Source: Protopterus annectens (taxonomy: Eukaryota; Chordata; Ceratodontiformes; Protopteridae). From it: a DNA stretch of 64,000 bases. The number at the start of each line of letters is the position of its first letter. Position 1 is the first letter of the stretch. Positions 48,480-60,949 of the stretch are shown here, in pieces. The notes beneath the pieces are model-generated. The model did not search any database, was not told where the DNA came from, and worked only from the letters and a program-made list of their open reading frames with translations. The stretch spans positions 1,940,570,455 through 1,940,634,454 of the forward strand of contig NC_056735.1 of assembly GCF_019279795.1 (NCBI RefSeq), read 5' to 3'. Made by a program: the position numbers and the translations under genes.

Positions 48480-49110
48480 TGTTACTACATGTCTACATCA
48501 GATTGGAGGGGGGCACACCTGACTGTTACTACATTTCTACATAGGATTGGGGGGGGGCACACCTGACTGTTACTACATTTATAAATAGGATTGGGGGGCA
48601 CACCTGACTGTTACTACATTTCTACTTAGGATTGGGGGGGCACACTTGACTGTTACTACATTTCTACTTAGGATTGGGGGCACACCTGACTGTTTCTACA
48701 TTTCTACATATGATGGGGGGCACACCTGACTGTTGCTACATTTCTACATAGGATTGGGGGGCAGGCCTGACTGTTACTACATTTCTACATAGGATTGGGG
48801 GGCACACCTGACTGTTTCTACATTTCTACACAGGATTGGGGGGCACACTTGACTGTTTCTACATTTCTACACAGGATTGGGGGGCACACCTGATTGTTAC
48901 AACATTTCTACATAGGATTGGGGGGTGCACCTGACTGTTACTACATTTCTACATAGGATTGGGAGACACAATTGACTGTTACTACATTTCTACATAGGAC
49001 TGAGGGGGGCACACCTGACTGTTTCAACACTTCTACATAGGAATGGGTGGGCATATCTGACTCTTTCTACATTTCTATATAAGATTGGGGGGGCACACCT
49101 GACAGTTATA
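48480..49110. repeat. G-rich minisatellite, unit about 41 bp, about 15 copies
   Basis: Unit: GTTACTACATTTCTACATAG followed by GATTGGGGGGCACACCTGACT, head to tail, with the G run varying from four to nine. No spacer differences of the CRISPR kind. Units differ by a few substitutions. Confidence 0.95.
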
Positions 49111-49790
49111 CACATTTGCTATGACTGTACTGGTATGTAAGGTACTCCATTCCATTCTGTATTCTAGCCTATCATGCTGACAAGAGGCATATCAGTGTAC
49201 TACAGGCCATAGGTTTGATTGACCTACATACCAGTTTCTGACTTCTTACCCGTCTGATCTAACATCCCACTGCCTGACCCACAGCCATCATTCAGAGGCC
49301 TTAGCACAGCCTTTGTTTGTGTTTGTCTACACTTGTCCTTCTGGCTGAGACTGGTGTTGGGTATGTGAACCTCACTGACTGGCGTGTGTGTCATATGGAC
49401 ACACATGTGGCCCAGCACATTTCCTGCAGTGGGTTTTTGTCACCATGTGTAGTACTGGCTATTATGGTGATACAAGTATTTGCTACAGATCTCATGCTGC
49501 CACTATAGCTGTCTGCTATCTGATGGCATCCCATTCAGCCACCCAGTTCCCTTGCATGCTCACTTCTGTACCACAGATACAGTTAACAACACATACTACA
49601 CCATTCGGCAATTGGTAAGGAGAGCGACTTAACCTTGTGGGTGTGCCAGTATTGAGAATGGTGCTGGAGGGCTATCTATGTCAGATGCACATAGTACACT
49701 CCCTATACATGGTTGAGCACAGTCAGCATCATGTTTGGCATCCCTTTTACTGCACGTGCGAGTCAGAGAGATGTGTCATTTCCTGGGTGT
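49111..49790. other. 3' region downstream of transposase, no gene recognised
   Basis: Lies downstream of the minus-strand transposase frame and may be its 3' UTR. No clear poly(A) signal was identified. Confidence 0.4.
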
Positions 49791-51040
49791 CTACTGTGTC
49801 AGTGTATGTGCTATGCTTTGCCTCTTTGTCAAGGCCAGGGCATACTGAGCACTCCTCCATCTGCCTACTGGGGCAGGCTCAGGCCGTTCCTCCTCCGAGT
49901 CACTCTGTGTCAGTGCAGGCCTTGGTATTGGTGGTGGGCTGTGTGGCCCTGCCCCATGCTGTTTCTGCTGGATCATATTGTGTAACATGGTACATATGAT
50001 GACAATTTGGTTACATGTAGCTGGTGAGTACTACAAGGCTCCACTGGATGTGTCCAGGCACTGGAACCATAACTTGAGCATCCCAAACACATGCTCTGTT
50101 ATGATTCTGGTCTGTGTGTGTGGCTCATTATGGAGTTCTTGTTTGGGTGTGTGTGCATTTCTGATGGGTGTCATCATCCACGGCTCCAGTGCATAACCAG
50201 ACGACCCCACTAGGTGTCTGTAAGGGATGTTCCCATTGGCAAATCTCTGGTACAGCTGCGTCAGATGCCAGATGTGGGAATCATGATAGCTTCCAGGGCA
50301 GCCAGCACACACATTGATTATAATGCCCTGGGCATCACACATGACCTCACAGTTGATTGAGGGGAAGCCCTTCCGTTTGATGTAGACCCTACCCCACTCA
50401 CCAGGTGGTGCTTTGATGCATATGTGCGTGCAGTCTATAGAACCCACTACCTCAGGGTATTCTGCTATTTGGTGGAAGAGACGCATATTGCTGGCCAACA
50501 CCTCACGGGTGTTGTGAAAATATGCGTGCTCACCGGCATGTGCTGTCATGGCATCCAGGAACTGGATGTCATGGCATCCAGGAACTGGTGGAATACCCTG
50601 GATGCTGATGCCTGTGAGATCCCCATGATATCCCCAGTTGGCCTTTGGCAGGTACCTGTGGCTAGTATTCCTAGGCCTACACTTACCTTGGTATTCACTG
50701 GGATGGGTTCCCCTCTGTTAGTTGTGTGTGCTAGGCATGGCCGGCACAGCTCAACAATTTGCTGTAGGAGGTCCCTGTCCACCCTATAGCACTCCACTAT
50801 CTCCAGCTCATGTAGCCCTTGGTAGGTTATCCTGGGTCTGTACACACTTCTCCATCTCCTCACTGTGGGTTGGTCGACAGTATTCTCATCCTCACCACTT
50901 TCAGCCTCTTCCACATGTTGATGTCTGATAGCTGCTGCAGCCCATATCATTTTGTTGTTTTTGTTTGTTAAAAGTTCCCCGCTTGTATACACCAGTGGTG
51001 TAGAGTAAGTGTTAAACACCAGAGGGAAAGGTGTTTGCAT
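49791..51040 (-). pseudogene. PIF/Harbinger transposase (HARBI1-like)
   Basis: DDE transposase that would cut at the element ends. Order: N-terminal acidic and basic part (EEAESGEDENTVDQPTVRRW), RDLLQQIVELCRPCL and GIS.ASASRVFHQFLDAMT (helix-turn-helix-like), then VVGSIDCTHICIKAPPGEW (first Asp), SYHDSHIWHL, HLVGSSGYALEPWMMTP, RIITEHVFGMLK (Glu), FQCLDTSSGAL, TAG (50031-50033), YSPATCNQ and TMLHNMIQQKQ, ending in a Pro/Glu tail. About 408 codons in all, close to HARBI1-type length. A 23-bp tandem duplication at 50545-50590 shifts the frame. The usual Asp of the LLGDSGY box is Ser here. Start taken at 51040, though 50950 is another Met. Confidence 0.88.
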
Positions 51041-51760
51041 AGTTTATAGCAGTGTTCTGGGCTGGGCTGGTCTGCTGCCTGTGTAATTGTCTTATTCTGA
51101 TACATTTCACTTGCCAGCTATGCTAGTTCTCCTAGATTACCTTCCTACTGCTCTTTTCCCTTCCCATTGCCTTCCTGTTTAATCCCGGGGCTGCCCCTTG
51201 GAAGCACAGTGCTCAAATGTGCACAGAGCCACTATTTCCTGGTTTACTTTTTTTTCCTTTAAAACCCGGTGTGTGGCAAACACACCCACTTAGGCAAGGC
51301 AGCCACAGACATACCTCCTTGCTTAGCTCTGCTAAGCTAAGGGCAAATCTGAGCCACAGGGCTCCAATCTGCTTACAGTATGCCTGACACACCCCTTATG
51401 ATGTCAGCTAACTCCTAGGCTTGCACCAAGCTATTCCTGCTCTTACACAGTTGGGTGCTGACTAGCATGCAGAGGAAATCTGGGATTCAGTATCATTCCC
51501 CTCATTTGCATAGGATTGCCTGCTGATTCATAGTTACAAGTCCCACACTGAGCCTCCCCCCTTAGCAACCACTATTCACTGGCCATGTTGTCTTCTGCCT
51601 GCCATTGAGTACAATGGCAAAATAGTGATTTTTAGTTAGAATGCTTATTTTAGGATTTTTTTTATTTTTCGCCCGATCCCTTTTGCGCACCACTGCCCTA
51701 CGCTTAAACACCTGAGATCGGCTAAAAAATATGAAGTTATTTTTTTTTATTTTTGCAACT
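51041..51760. promoter_or_regulatory. Upstream region of transposase, right subterminal part
   Basis: Includes CTTGCTTAGCTCTGCTAAGC with GGGCAAATC (about 51320-51350), the inverted counterpart of TTTGCCCATAGCTTAGC near the left ends of both copies. Otherwise no motif identified. Confidence 0.4.
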
Positions 51761-51766
51761 GTTTTC

Positions 51767-51800
51767 CATGCCAATGGCCATATATTTGACCATTGGCATG
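51767..51800. repeat. 11-bp inverted repeat
   Basis: CATGCCAATGG (51767-51777) and CCATTGGCATG (51790-51800), perfect, with a 12-base loop. Confidence 0.85.
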
Positions 51801-51856
51801 TTTTCTACATAATATCCACCCTTTATTTAGAGCAGTCATGGCTCCATTTTGTAGTT

Positions 51857-51897
51857 TGCAGAAATGTACTCGGTTACTAACCGAGTACATTTCTGCA
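51857..51897. repeat. Perfect 20-bp hairpin with 1-base centre
   Basis: TGCAGAAATGTACTCGGTTA (51857-51876), then C, then its exact complement (51878-51897). It lies about 225 bp inside the right end of the giant element. Confidence 0.95.
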
Positions 51898-52081
51898 GAT
51901 TACACTAGTCCTGCATGGCCGGTTTCCAGCTTCCTGGATTGCAAATTCACCTCATTTGCATGGATTTCACCTGCAAATGGGGTAATTTGCATACAGGAGC
52001 TGAGTCTGTGCAGGATTAGTGCATCCTTACAGCATATTCCTGAATAGCACAGCAGACATATTGTCTGCTGGAGCTCCTGCA

Positions 52082-52121
52082 CTAGTCCTGCACACCATGC
52101 AGGGCTTGCTGAATCTGGGGG
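52082..52121 (-). repeat. Right inverted terminal end
   Basis: Inverted CCCCCAGATTCA at 52110-52121 and GTGCAGGACTAG at 52082-52093; the gap between the two words is 16 bases here and 10 at the left end. Further GCAGGA/TCCTGC words follow inward (51905, 52008, 52078). Confidence 0.6.
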
Positions 52122-52129
52122 ATTATTTA

Positions 52130-53800
52130 GTTATCAATCCTGGAGAACATTTGTGTCATTGTGGGATTCAATGACAGCTCCTAATTTGCAATCATCTGCA
52201 AATATACAGCCAGAGACCACTGACATTAACCTTGACTTCTGAGAAGTAAATGCCAAAAAGGAGTGGTCCAAGGACTGATCTCTGAGGGACTCTACTTGTG
52301 ACTGGCCTCTTTGTAGAGGTGGACTCCCCAATTCTAATTTCCTGGGTCCTGTCTGTGAGCTAGTTGGCTATCCACCGGGTGACATATGGGTTTGTACCTA
52401 ACATCTTGAGTTTGTCAACAATTCCCGAATGGAGTATTGTGTCAAATGCCTTGGCCAGGTCAAGGGATGGAGGGTGAATGACTGTGCCCTCATCCATTGC
52501 TTTGATGACCTTCTCGAAGAAGTCCACCAGGTTAAGTAGGCATGATCTGCCCTTCACGAAACCATACTGGGTTGGATCCAGTGTCTGGAGGTTTACTATA
52601 TCTCTGTTGATCATCTGCATGATAATTCTTTCCATGGCTTTACATATAAGACTAGTGAGACTTATGGATTTTTAGTTTCCAGGATCTGAAGATTGCCCAT
52701 CTTTGTGCAGAGGGATGATTGTTGTCTTTCTCCATTCATGAGGCATGAATTCTGTTTGGAGGCTACAATAAAATAGTAATTCCAGAGGCCCTGATAGGTC
52801 ATGTTTCATGCTATTTAATAGGCATCCTGGGATATTGTCTGGGCCTATTGATGCAGTGTTCTTGGTCTTAGAGAGAACATTAATGACCTGTTCCCTAGTG
52901 ATAGTAGCTGGAGTTATATTTAATGATATTTCCTCAGGAAAGGTTGAGGGGGGAAGAGAGGGTACATTTTAAGCTGAATTTATCAGCCAGGAGGTTTGCT
53001 ATATCTTCTGACTCAGTATAGGTGGCTCCATTTACAATGAGCTCTACACACAACTGTGTATTTCCTTTGAGGTTGTGGACATAGCTAAAGAATGTTTTAT
53101 GGTTGTCCTTGGCCTGGGAGGCCAAACTTACCTCAAATTTGGCTTTGGTACACTTGTTTCTCCTCTGAGTTGTTTGTTTAGTTGGATGAGAGTGCTTTTA
53201 TTCTGCTGGGTGCTGCACCTCTTCATTTTTGCCATGATTTTCTTCCTCCTGTTATACAGCTGACTGATTTTGTGATTCCACTAGGGTGGCTTGTTTTTTG
53301 AGTTAGTTCTGTACTTCTTCCTGGTGGGTACAGCTGCCTCTATTCAGCTATTAACATGCTTGTACGGGGTTTCTGAGAACAGTTCTGCATAGGCAGAAGT
53401 GTTGTCAGGGTTTTGGGGGGCTTGACATTTTGCCAGGTTCTTTCTTAATAGCAGGAGGTTATCATTAGAATAGTTCCTGAATACTCCAGGTTTAGCTAGG
53501 GGTAGAGGTATTGTTTTTACTTCATAGGAGACCATTTTGTGGTCTGACCTTACCAGAGAAGGCATTACAGTAGGGGGTGTGCAGCAGTCGCCCATATTAG
53601 TAAGGACCAGATTCAGTATGGTTGCACCCCTGGTTGGTGTACTGACTATCTGGTCCAGGGAGTTTGTGTTTACAAAATCTAGGAATCTCTGTGTAAGTAC
53701 TTTTGGTGTTGTATAGGATTCCCAGTTAATAGTGGGTTAATTGAAGTCACCCATAAATATGGCATTGGGTTGGATGGTTAGTGTTCATAATAAGTTTAAA
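52130..53800 (-). pseudogene. CR1 LINE, older truncated copy (copy 3)
   Basis: Minus strand, EN to mid-RT. From the 5' side: GDFN-like remnant and FLDFVNTNSLDQ (about 53640-53790), SLVRSDHKMVSYEVK (53344-53595), DNHKTFFSYVHNLKGNTQLC (52934-53125), NRDIVNLQTLDPTQYGFVKG, RSCLLNLVDFFEKVIKAMDE, SLDLAKAFDTILHSGIVDKL (52360-52635), FADDCKLGAVIESHNDTNVL at the left border. Many frame changes. The catalytic box here has the ordinary FADD. It stops nine bases beyond the right end of the giant element. Confidence 0.85.
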
Positions 53801-55649
53801 TACATGGTATGGTTTTCCTGGGTCATAGAGGGGGATAATATGAAATAATTACATAAGATTGCCCATTTGTCTTTTGGGTTAACCCATGGCTAAAAAAAAA
53901 TCTCTTGAACACTCAACTCAGTGGGTTATCAGGTAATAAATGCAATAAAAATGTTCATTTTAATGAATAAGGTGCATTCATTATTTCAGCTTTAAAGTCC
54001 TTTATAATTACCTGTCAGATGTTTGTCTTTTAGAAGTGTTTTCACATCACTGCATAGAAAGTTTTGCCCCTCACTGAGCAATACTGATTATTTTCTTCCC
54101 TGATTTCTGACTCCTCTCTTGCCAGTCTCCATATTATCCCAAACTGTCAGCTTCCCAGAGCGATGGTGATCCTTCAGAATGACCCTCAGCAGGAGGGTTG
54201 TCTTTATGAGTATCTCCTAAAAAAATGCCATCAACCACATAGGAAAACCCTAGTTAACAAATTGTAAATAAAAAGGAATAAACAAACAAACAAATAAATA
54301 AATAAATACAGTAAAATAAATGAATTATGAGATGGCAAGTGGGACTAGTCCAGGTGAGGAACCATTATATTACAACTTGCAGAGGGGTTCTGCTCAAGCT
54401 CCCCTCCCCAGTAATGTGTAGGGTGATGATATAAGGTGAGCATGCAATGCTGGACTCCCATAAGGTCTACAGTTTTCATTTCTACATTGGTATCACAACC
54501 AGGGATCTCTGACTAGCTGACTGATCCATGTATTCCCACCCCAACCCCCTTTCCTTAGGCCAATGCATCCTTACTCTTCATCCTCATTGCCTGGTGCAGC
54601 ACAGAACTGAGACACTACTGATATCTGAGTCATGTCCTTACATTCTATGCCATGGAGCTACCTCAGTGCACAGTACTAATGAATTCCAGAGGAAATCTTA
54701 TTATTTATGGAAATTAGCTATAGACATATTCAGAATGTCATAGCATTAAGATCATCAGCTATGGAGTGTAAACAGATGTGAACATCAAGTGTGGCTTAGT
54801 TCCAGACTGCTTGCTGTGTTATATTCTGAGTAGTAAAATGACATAAGTTATATATATATATATTCTTTTCCATGTTTTTTTTTTTCCTTTTCTCTGACTT
54901 AATATGACCATATAACTGGCACATATATTTACCCAGCCTTTGGGACAGCATGGGGGGGGGGGGCAGTAAATGTGTATGTTTTGAGCAACTTGAGAGTCAT
55001 TTGCATGGGTCCACATTGAACATTATAGCAACAATTAGTTGTGTGCCAACATTTTGGGATGCTGATGTTTCACAGTAAACCTGAAAACTAAATATATATA
55101 TTTTGGACAATTCATTACATATTTATGAACAGAATACTTTTCTGTGTTCCAGAATTTTTAGGCAGGTTAATGAAATTTCACATTCTTGTAACGAATACAG
55201 GAGAAAACAAAATGCTTAATGGATAATAAATGTTTAAAGATTCAGTGTTTTAAAGAATTTTGGACAGATAAATGGGTATGCATTCATTTTTCTGCAGTAT
55301 GTTACAGAACATGTAGTCAGCAATATATATAAATAACAATGAAAAAAATATTATACATATTCACTGATATGGGTTATTAAGATATATTGAGCAACCACCA
55401 ATACAACTGATGGAAGTGGAAGTCTTTTGCTTTAATACTTATGAATCATGTGCATATGCTCCTTATGTGCATAAGAAAAAAGTAGAATGAAAGAATCTTT
55501 TAGGAAAGCAATGTATCTTTCATCATGGTAACCTCATCTCACAGCAGCACAAAACTGAGAATAGTAACACATATCTAGGATGAAATATTATACATTCTTT
55601 ATTGCACAGAGATTATTGTTACATTACCTCTTACACAATGATGACACTG
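53801..55649. other. No gene seen
   Basis: AT-rich DNA with a run of 12 G at about 54952-54963, short (TA)n and T runs near 54850-54890, and an AAATAAATA stretch near 54295. No element motif. Confidence 0.5.
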
Positions 55650-57400
55650 AAACATTCCTACAATGGGGTTAGGCCAGGGTCAGGGGGAAGATACCCCCGT
55701 TGTAGAAGGAAGTAGTAGTCCACAAAAACTGATAGGACAAAAAAGAGCCATAAAGATGATAGGGTGGACTACTGAGGATAAGAAAGAAATTATGTATTGT
55801 TACTATTATGGAAGTAGCCCAGAATGTCTGGAGAAAAGATAAACAATACAATTAAAGAAATTACAGGAAAGAAAAATGCTTGCACAAGAAAAACTGTCAA
55901 AAGCTTCACATGCAAAGTTGGGTTCATTAATACAACATACTTATGAACATTATATACAGCAAGAAACCTTGGGCAGTTTGGAAAAATAAATGACTGAGGA
56001 AGTGTGAAAATATAAAGAACAAAATCCAGAGATTTTTTGAAAGGTATAAAAGAAAAGTATGGGCATGGAAAAGAAAGAGATCTGATATGGTGCAATATTT
56101 ATACAAAAGAGAAAGACAACGTAATTAAAAAAAGTTGATCCAAAGATTTTCAAAGAAAAATACAGGCAAAGATACCCAGATATGGAAAATTTCGCATTAC
56201 AAAAAATAAGATCACATGGGGGGGGGGGGGTTCAGAACAGAAGATTAGTAAAATAGAAGCTGAAAAAATAGAAGGTGAAGTTATGGAGTACCTTCAAAGT
56301 GAATGATTTAGTGTAAAAAGTCTAACACAGGCTATGTCACAGCATGATGAAATAATGAGTCTCCAAAGTAAGGAGAAATAGTTTGAGCAGGAGACATCTG
56401 AAGGAGAAATATGGACATGGGAAAGAAAAAGAGGTTTAATATAGTGCAATAGGTATGCAAAAAGAGCAAGCAAAATTTAGAAATGTAAGAAAAGCAGCAC
56501 TAAAGTTATTTTAAGGGAAATACTGACAAAAGCATCAACATATGGAACATTTTACAATACAGAAATAAGAAAAAAAAAAACAAAGGGGGAAGTAGAAAAG
56601 AAGATTAGTAATGGAGAAGTTGTTATGGATTACCTATGAAGTAAAGGATTTTGTGCAGAAAATCTAACTTTGATAACGTCACAGAATGACAGAATAGTGA
56701 ATCCCCAAATTAAGCAGGAAGTAGGGGAGTGGGAAGAATTTGATCTGTTGCCATATAAGGATACTTTGGAGCCTTCAGTAGGTAACCAGTATAAACTTTC
56801 AGTTGGAGTTGTACAGCAAAGTAAGGCACAGGAAACTATTGTAGAGTGATAGCCCAGTGAGTTCCCTTATGGAAGAGCAATGAATCATACAGAATGAAGC
56901 TGAAGAGAGTATGGCTAGGGCGTATTTCCTGAAACATTCTGTAGAATACCTGCAGGAAACGGGGAACAAAGAATGTTCCCTTAATTTAGAAGAATATGAT
57001 CTAAGGGAAGAATTGCTTGATTTAATAGAGATGGCTAGACATATTAAGATCAATAAAAGGAGTAGACTACAGAAAGTCAATAAAACCCAAATTATTAGAA
57101 GTTTGATAAATGAGACAGTAATCAAGACTGTTCATATAAATTCATGTGATATAATAGAAGTAGATAGGATATATGAATGTGTAGTTAAATTAATAACAGA
57201 TAATGCCTTACCACAAAAAACACAGGGCAGTAAAGGAAAATAAGGGACACAATCAAATGCCATCATGGAAGTACTGAATAGAGAAAATTATAAAGCAATT
57301 ACAACAAGAAGTGTCACTGTTAGAAGAGGGAACAGAAGATAGACTATTGTACATTATTGCAAATAATAAACTAAAAGATATACAATCTTAGATACAAGTT
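55650..57400 (+). pseudogene. A-rich decayed coding-like region with internal tandem repeat
   Basis: Two diverged units of about 360 bp (about 56040-56400 and 56400-56760) share GGAAAAGAAAGAG, TATGGA and CAGAATGA-type blocks and encode, with stops, VMEYLQSE and VMDYL, and a third related start SVEYLQETGNKE lies in the open frame 56911-57243 (110 codons; Glu/Leu/Lys-rich: LREELLDLIEMARHIKI). This looks like a broken protein gene with repeated segments, perhaps an ORF1 or UTR of the LINE that follows. I do not recognise the family. Confidence 0.35.
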
Positions 57401-57409
57401 CTTAGATTT

Positions 57410-59720
57410 ACTACTCATTCCCCCAGGCCACAGAGATACATAGAGTGTTACAATTTATCAAACTTTCATCCAAATACCTTTAATAGTCTCCTCTCTAAAA
57501 TAAATCGGGCTTCTCTGTTTCACCTCCCTTTAGATGATGCAGATAACTCCTTCAACACTACTTTCCTAAATATACTTAAGTCACTGGCATCTCTGCACAC
57601 AGTTCATGTCAAAACCAATATATCCCCCTGGTTAACTAATGTCACTCACTCCCGAATGAAAGCTAGAGATAGAACATGGAAAACCTGGTTAAAAACCAAC
57701 CTCCCCATTCACTTGCAAAAATAGAAACAACTTAGAAACCTCACTAAAAAGCAAGTTAATAAAGACAAAAAGGACTTCTATAATAACCCATTCAGCTCCC
57801 ATAGATCTAATCCTAAGAAATTCTGGCATGCTATAAATCAAATGGTCCACCTTGGCAACTTCTCATCTCCTAACCCCTTGCCCTACAGTTACACCCCTTG
57901 AATCCGCATCAAACTTCAACTCCTACTTCATAGAATCTATCAGTAAGTTGTTAACTCCTATCCACCCCAGTTCTAACAATAACACCCCCCTCTGAGCCCC
58001 CCTCTAGCCAAAATCTGACTAACACCTTCCCCCTCAAGCCAATACCTACTTGCTATATAAAATCTTTACTTCACAAGCAAAAACCATGCTCTGTACCTGC
58101 AGACAATCTACCTCCTCACTTTCTCCAACTAGCTGCAGACTCTGTAGCCTTCCCAGTCTCTATACTAATTAACCAGTATATCACAGAATCTAAGTTTCCC
58201 TCAATCTGGAAAAAAATTTATACCCTACCAATTCACAAAGGAGGTAACTCCATTGAAATCGCCAACTTCAGACCCATTGCCATCCTCTCACTTGTCTCAA
58301 AAATACTTGAAAAATGCATGCATAAGCAAGTCATAGAACACTTACTTCAGGAAAATCTGCTTACCATTACACAGCATGGCTTTTGTCCTAAGCATAGCAC
58401 TACTACTGCCCTACTGTCCTTCATCAATAGTAGTTCTCAGGCCAGAGACAACAATAAACTGGTGTCATGCTTATTCCTAGATCTCTCTAGTCTAAAGCAT
58501 TCAACACTGTCTCACTCCTTTCTTCTGGATAGACTCTCTAACCTCAACTTCTCTTCCTCTACTACTGCTTGGTTTTCCAGCTACCTCTCTGATAAGCTAC
58601 AGTCAGTAAAATGGCTCTCGGCCCTCTCCCCTCCACTCCTTATCAAAATGTGTGTTCCCCAAGGATCTATTCTTGGACTACTACTTTTTTATGTCTTTAC
58701 AAACCTGCTGTATACTTCCTGTTCTCAGTCTACTCTTATCTAATATGCTGATGATTCTACTGTCACTATTGCTGATACCCCGACTGACTTACACTCCATG
58801 CCTCAAAAATCCTTCCACTCTTTTGAGACCTGACTTTCCCATAACCAACTAATTCTGAATGCTAAAAAGACTAAGCTCTTACTTTTCCTCCCCAACAGCC
58901 TGCAAAACCTGAAATCCACTTTTACCGTCCAGTCTCTAGATAATACTCCCATCTTAGTCGAACACAACACAAGACTACTAGGAATTACAATAGATGACCA
59001 ACTGAAATTTGATCTGCATGTTAGCAGTTACATTAAAAAAAACAGCAAAAACTTAGCCTCTTATATAGAAATAAAAAGTTATTGTCCAATAAGGCTAAAA
59101 TTACATTGTCTCAGGCCTACCTCCTACCAAGCCTACTGTACAGTTCTTAGATCCTCTCTAACCTCCAAACCACCCTCCTAGCTAAAGTAGAAAATACCTA
59201 TAACAAAGTGGCCAGATTTGCTGCTAATCAAAGTTATAGATCTCATCACTGTCACTCTTTAACACACTTAAACTGGCTTGAACTACCCCACTTGCTTCTC
59301 CTCTCCCAGTTTCAGATAATTCACTCTATCCTAAACCAAACATTTTTCTGCCCTAGCTAGACTCCTCTCATCTCTTCATATATCCCCACTAGGTCTCTCT
59401 GAAGCTGGGGCCAAAACCTTCTACACATTTATAAACCTAAGAGCAAAATTGGTCAAAACCTCTATAGCTATCACCTTTCTATCTCCTGGAACAAACTCCC
59501 ATTGAAATTTTGATCCCTTAAAGAACCAAAGGCATTAAACTCAACTGCCAAAAACTATCTAAAAAGCAACTGGATATGTCACTGTTCCCACCCCCCTTGA
59601 ACTGGCATCCTCTCCTACTTTCACTACCCTGTTAGCCCCTTACTGTCTCTAGCCACTTTAAGACCTATCTATCTTCCTCCTCTTAATCCCTCTTAAAATA
59701 CATTAACTTGTTTACCACCT
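57410..59720 (+). mobile_element. L2/Rex/CR1-group LINE, decayed
   Basis: Pyrimidine-rich plus-strand LINE. Motifs across frames: WLTNVTHSRMKARDRTWKTW and FWHAINQMVHLG in the endonuclease-RT linker (57640-57860), FRPIAILSLVSKILEKCMHK (about 58268-58325), TITQHGFCPKHSTTTALLSF, LVSCLFLDLS (motif A), VPQGSILGLLLF (motif B, about 58648), and YADDSTVT (about 58744). No endonuclease catalytic motifs seen, so probably 5'-truncated. Different in sequence and base composition from the CR1 copies. Confidence 0.8.
58318..58743 (+). pseudogene. LINE reverse transcriptase, open part
   Basis: 141 open codons spanning fingers to motif B: HKQVIEHLLQENLLTITQHG, CPKHSTTTALLSF, LDLSS.KHSTLSHSFLLDRL, SYLSDKLQSVKWLSALSPPL and VPQGSILGLLLF. 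The motif A region LDLSSLKHS lacks the second conserved D of LDLSKAFD. The YADD box follows about 60 bases on in the next frame. Confidence 0.8.
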
Positions 59721-60719
59721 GCACACTTTCTCTTACCTCAACATCCTGGCTGCATCTACCTGCCCCTTTTTTTTCTCATTGTTTATTTACTGCACATGTA
59801 ATAAAACCTACTCACCCTTCGTATTTGTTGACTGTACTTTGATAAACTTAGAGTTTTTGTATTTCCATTGTGTATTTTCAACCTAACTTCTGTCTCACCC
59901 TAGGATTCAGGAAACAGCTGTGCAGGAATAAGTTTTTCCTGCATGGCAGGGACCATGCCTGTTCAGCACAGCAGCATGACATGCATATTTATGAAAGTGC
60001 GCTGCCATGCTCTAAAATGGACATGGTTCCATGTACAAGCGCATGGGGTTTATCTGAAAGCAGAGGTCTCACAATACACACACACCCTGCACTCCAGAAT
60101 TGCCTTTCTGCAAATAAAAATGAGTGAAAATGCTCATAGCACCACAACCCATCAGGAAAACAAAAAATATATGTGGTCAAAGGCAAAAGGGACAATCATC
60201 CTTACCAAGCATACCTCTCAACTGTTCAGATTTTTGCAGAATGCCCAGATGTTTGCCTCATATTTATGGTGTGTTTCCCCTAAAATGTGTACCTGTCTGG
60301 CAAATAGCTGAAGATTGAAGTCAATAAATAATGACAAAACATTTGAGTTTAAGACTCCACAGATCCATCAGAAAATTCACGCGAATGTAAAACCTATTAT
60401 TCTATCAACTTTTTAAGTTTGTAAGAGCAATATTTAAAATCCATGCCTATTTGTAGGTTTTGTCCAGATATTTTGATCTAAGAGGTTGAGAGGTATGCCA
60501 CCAAGCCAAAAGTTATTAGGATAACACAGGCAGCATAAGCACATAGCACACACCTCCCAACCCATCAGAGTAAGGAATGTGGGCAAAGCCAAACGGGACA
60601 ATTGACCTACAAAGTATAAAGCTGATAAAATAACAGGATTAGTATTAGCAGGGATATTGTGAAGGGTATAGAGAAATTAACACAACAACTTTTTTTTTTT
60701 ATATAAATGTGGTAAAGTT

Positions 60720-60900
60720 TAAGTGCAGCTGCGCGGCTGTGCCTGTTGTTTAGCCATGCTAAGTCCAGCTTAAACAGCAAAAGAAGTTAAATAGCAAGAG
60801 ACATCCAGCATATGCAGTATTGCAATAGTATAGTGAATAGAGTGTATGCTTTGTAAGCAACCATTCCTGGTTCAATCCCCACTATAACCAATTCAAATTT
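60720..60900 (+). mobile_element. tRNA-like segment in second copy
   Basis: TAGTGAATAGAGTG (A-box-like) and GGTTCAATCCCC (B-box-like) with the same flanks as at 10490-10660. Mutually diverged; B box still close to consensus. Confidence 0.55.
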
Positions 60901-60949
60901 TACATGTGAAAGTAGTACATAAACATTTTTTTTTTTAGTATTACCTACT

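Noticed and set aside
48480-49110. Regular repeats as CRISPR array
   Set aside because: Head-to-tail minisatellite without unique spacers, in a eukaryotic transposon context.
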